This document shows, piece after piece, positions 43,897 through 45,312 of a stretch of 45,312 nucleotides of DNA (position 1 is the first letter of the stretch; each line of letters opens with the position of its first letter). The translations under genes and the position numbers were made by a program. The notes beneath the pieces are model-generated. The model saw only the letters and a list, made by a program, of their open reading frames with translations. It was not told the DNA's origin and searched no databases. The stretch comes from Amphritea atlantica. GTDB lineage: Bacteria > Pseudomonadota > Gammaproteobacteria > Pseudomonadales > Balneatricaceae. The stretch is taken from the NCBI RefSeq assembly GCF_900111095.1, contig NZ_FOGB01000022.1:1-45312 (forward strand), written 5' to 3'.

Positions 43897-44625
43897 ATGA
43901 AGAAAACGCTGGTGGCCGTGGCCGTAGCAAGTATTGTGTTGGTGGGATGTGGCCCCGACAAAGATGATAAAGCCGTCGCAAAGGTTGAAAAACCATACTC
44001 TCTGGAGACTGATCAGCAGAAACTGGGATACAGCCTGGGTCTGATGTTGGGCGAACGGCTGAAAGCCGATGTTGCTGAGCTTGATGTTGATGCGCTGCGA
44101 CGCGCAGTAGAAACGGTGTACTCTGGTGAGGAGCCGCTGCTGAAACCGGATGAGGTTGAAGCCACAATGATGGCCTTCCAGAAGAAAAAAATGGAAGAGA
44201 AGCAGGCCGAGTTTAATAAGCTGGCAGATGAAAACCTGAAGAAAGGTGAAGCGTTCCTGGCTGAGAATGGCAAAAAAGAGGGTGTTATCACAACCGAATC
44301 CGGGCTGCAGTATGAAGAGCTGACCGCCGGTGAGGGAGCCAGCCCTAAGCCTGAAGATACTGTGAAAGTACATTATCGTGGTTCGCTGATCAGCGGTACC
44401 GACTTTGATAGTTCCTATAGTCGTGGTGAACCGGTTTCTTTCCCTCTGAATGGTGTGATTCCGGGCTGGACCGAAGGGCTTCAGCTGATGAAAGTGGGGG
44501 GGAAAGCTCGCCTTGTACTTCCGGCTGATCTGGCATACGGCCCCGGTGGCATGGGTGACGCGATCGGACCCAATGAGACGCTGGTGTTTGAGGTTGAGTT
44601 ACTGGATATTAACCCATCTGAATAA
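43897..44625 (+). CDS. FKBP-type peptidyl-prolyl isomerase lipoprotein (FkpA/Mip type)
   Basis: 242 aa. Signal peptide with lipobox LVGC (Cys18), so a lipid-anchored periplasmic protein. An FkpA N-terminal dimerisation domain (about 35-125) is followed by the FKBP domain (about 135-240: VKVHYRGSLISGTDFDSS, IPGWTEGLQLMKVGGKARLV, FEVELLDI). It isomerises prolyl bonds and chaperones envelope proteins. AAGGA is 6 bases before ATG 43897, which I prefer over ATG 43891. Confidence 0.93.
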   Translation: MKKTLVAVAVASIVLVGCGPDKDDKAVAKVEKPYSLETDQQKLGYSLGLMLGERLKADVAELDVDALRRAVETVYSGEEPLLKPDEVEATMMAFQKKKMEEKQAEFNKLADENLKKGEAFLAENGKKEGVITTESGLQYEELTAGEGASPKPEDTVKVHYRGSLISGTDFDSSYSRGEPVSFPLNGVIPGWTEGLQLMKVGGKARLVLPADLAYGPGGMGDAIGPNETLVFEVELLDINPSE

Positions 44626-44654
44626 CGCACTGAATATAAGCCGTACTTTAAAAA

Positions 44655-44678
44655 CCACCCATCCGGGTGGTTTTTTTT
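44655..44678 (+). terminator. Terminator after the FKBP gene
   Basis: CCACCC (44655-44660) pairs with GGGTGG (44665-44670), loop ATCC, followed by eight T. Confidence 0.9.
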
Positions 44679-44719
44679 GGTGCGTACCTATTTTTTCGTG
44701 ATCGAAAATGTCAGTTTTT

Positions 44720-44748
44720 TTGACTGTTTTTGACAGTTTAATTGTAAA
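44720..44748 (+). promoter_or_regulatory. Possible sigma-70 promoter upstream of the binding-protein gene
   Basis: TTGACT (44720-44725) and TGTAAA (44743-44748) with a 17-base spacer in an AT-rich region. The start codon is 224 bases downstream, so it would give a long leader; a closer promoter is possible. I see nothing else definite in 44679-44971. Confidence 0.3.
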
Positions 44749-44971
44749 TTTATTACAACATTATTTAAAAGCTGCATGAAAATAGTTAGTTAATTAGCTG
44801 CTTTCTGTACAGTCGGAAAACAGTTGCTACACTAATAGACTGAAAGTTAACTATATGGATTAAAAGAATAAAGAAGTGGAACGCTCTTTGCTTAGCATAG
44901 TGCTGTAGCTGTGCTGCTGAACATAGCCCGCTTTTGTTATTCATTAATTCGTTACAAAGAGGAAGCATCCA

Positions 44972-45312
44972 ATGAAGAAAACCCTGATATCTGCTGCCGT
45001 CCTGATGGTTGCAATGACAGGTACAGCAATGGCTGGTACTTTGGAAACTGTGAAGGAACGTGGCGCACTTCAGTGTGGTGTAACGAGTGGTGTCCCTGGC
45101 TTCTCGGTGCCTGATGATAAAGGTAACTGGAAAGGTCTGGACGTTGACGTATGCCGGGCGGTGGCCGCCGCCGTGCTGGGTGATGCAACTAAAGTTAAGT
45201 ATATTCCACTGAATGCTAAAGAGCGTTTTACTGCGCTGGTGTCCGGCGAGATTGATATGCTGTCCCGTGTGACCACCTGGACACAGACCCGCGATACTCA
45301 GCTGGGTATCAA
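44972..45312 (+). CDS. Amino-acid ABC transporter substrate-binding protein (AapJ/BztA type), partial
   Basis: The first 113 residues are in the window; the rest is cut off by its end. Signal peptide MKKTLISAAVLMVAM ... AMA with cut after about residue 21, then GTLETVKERGALQCGVTSG, GLDVDVCRAVAAAVLG and MLSRVTTWTQTRD, the pattern of periplasmic general L-amino-acid binding proteins of the AapJ/BztA group. Permease and ATPase genes (aapQMP) would be expected beyond the window. GAGGAAG is the RBS. Confidence 0.9.
   Translation, partial: MKKTLISAAVLMVAMTGTAMAGTLETVKERGALQCGVTSGVPGFSVPDDKGNWKGLDVDVCRAVAAAVLGDATKVKYIPLNAKERFTALVSGEIDMLSRVTTWTQTRDTQLGI

Overview
The window reads as chromosome of a marine gammaproteobacterium of the Oceanospirillales type (Amphritea, Neptunomonas and Marinomonas are the sort of relatives I have in mind; the genus is a guess). 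Reasons: the gmk-rpoZ-spoT and rph-crc-pyrE orders, Pseudomonas/Oceanospirillum-like protein sequences, and a DMSP (dimethylsulfoniopropionate) cluster laid out as in Marinomonas. Base composition is moderate and even, with no phage, transposase, integrase or CRISPR array.

Layout. 1-316: end of an rRNA operon (23S tail, 5S, terminator). 317-794: non-coding, with a (GAGCAA)14 tandem repeat between two oppositely oriented groups of small hairpins. 795-3934 (minus): gmk, rpoZ, spoT. 4243-6614 (minus): a coupled ATP-grasp/alpha-E pair. 6865-10098 (minus): a three-gene signalling operon (chemoreceptor without periplasmic sensor, membrane NIT-domain protein, EAL phosphodiesterase). 10341-11318 (minus): a phytanoyl-CoA dioxygenase-like gene with an in-frame TGA. 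11370-14803: yicC, rph, crc, pyrE. 14899-15530: tRNA-Phe followed by about three tandem units of 173-186 bp, each starting with a copy of the tRNA 3' end; this strongly recalls the rtT repeats of the E. coli tyrT operon.

15625-25828 is a DMSP catabolic island. dddD (minus) diverges from usp-dddT-dddB-dddC, followed by dddR. DddT would import DMSP, DddD would release dimethyl sulfide and give a 3-hydroxypropionate-level product, DddB would oxidise the alcohol and DddC would give acetyl-CoA from malonate semialdehyde. Two parts look unusual: an iron-alcohol-dehydrogenase paralogue downstream of dddD that has lost three of four metal ligands, and a UspA-like protein translationally coupled to DddT.

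25928-30825 (minus) is a tetR-adaptor-RND efflux operon with a palindromic operator candidate. 31181-33307 is a Tsx-like porin followed by a xanthine/uracil permease. 33720-36904 holds a formate/nitrite-family channel behind a strong leader terminator, a fused PP2C phosphatase/Ser-Thr kinase with a C-terminal membrane anchor, and cyanase. Then come fabI and ggt (minus), an HDOD protein (plus), yheS (minus) diverging from a TIGR02444 gene, an FKBP-type lipoprotein isomerase, and the start of an amino-acid ABC binding protein cut by the window end.

The most notable observations are the rtT-like repeats behind tRNA-Phe, the degenerate ADH inside the DMSP island, the channel/kinase/cyanase group with its attenuator-like leader, and the chemoreceptor/NIT/EAL operon. 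All functions are read from sequence; no searches were run.
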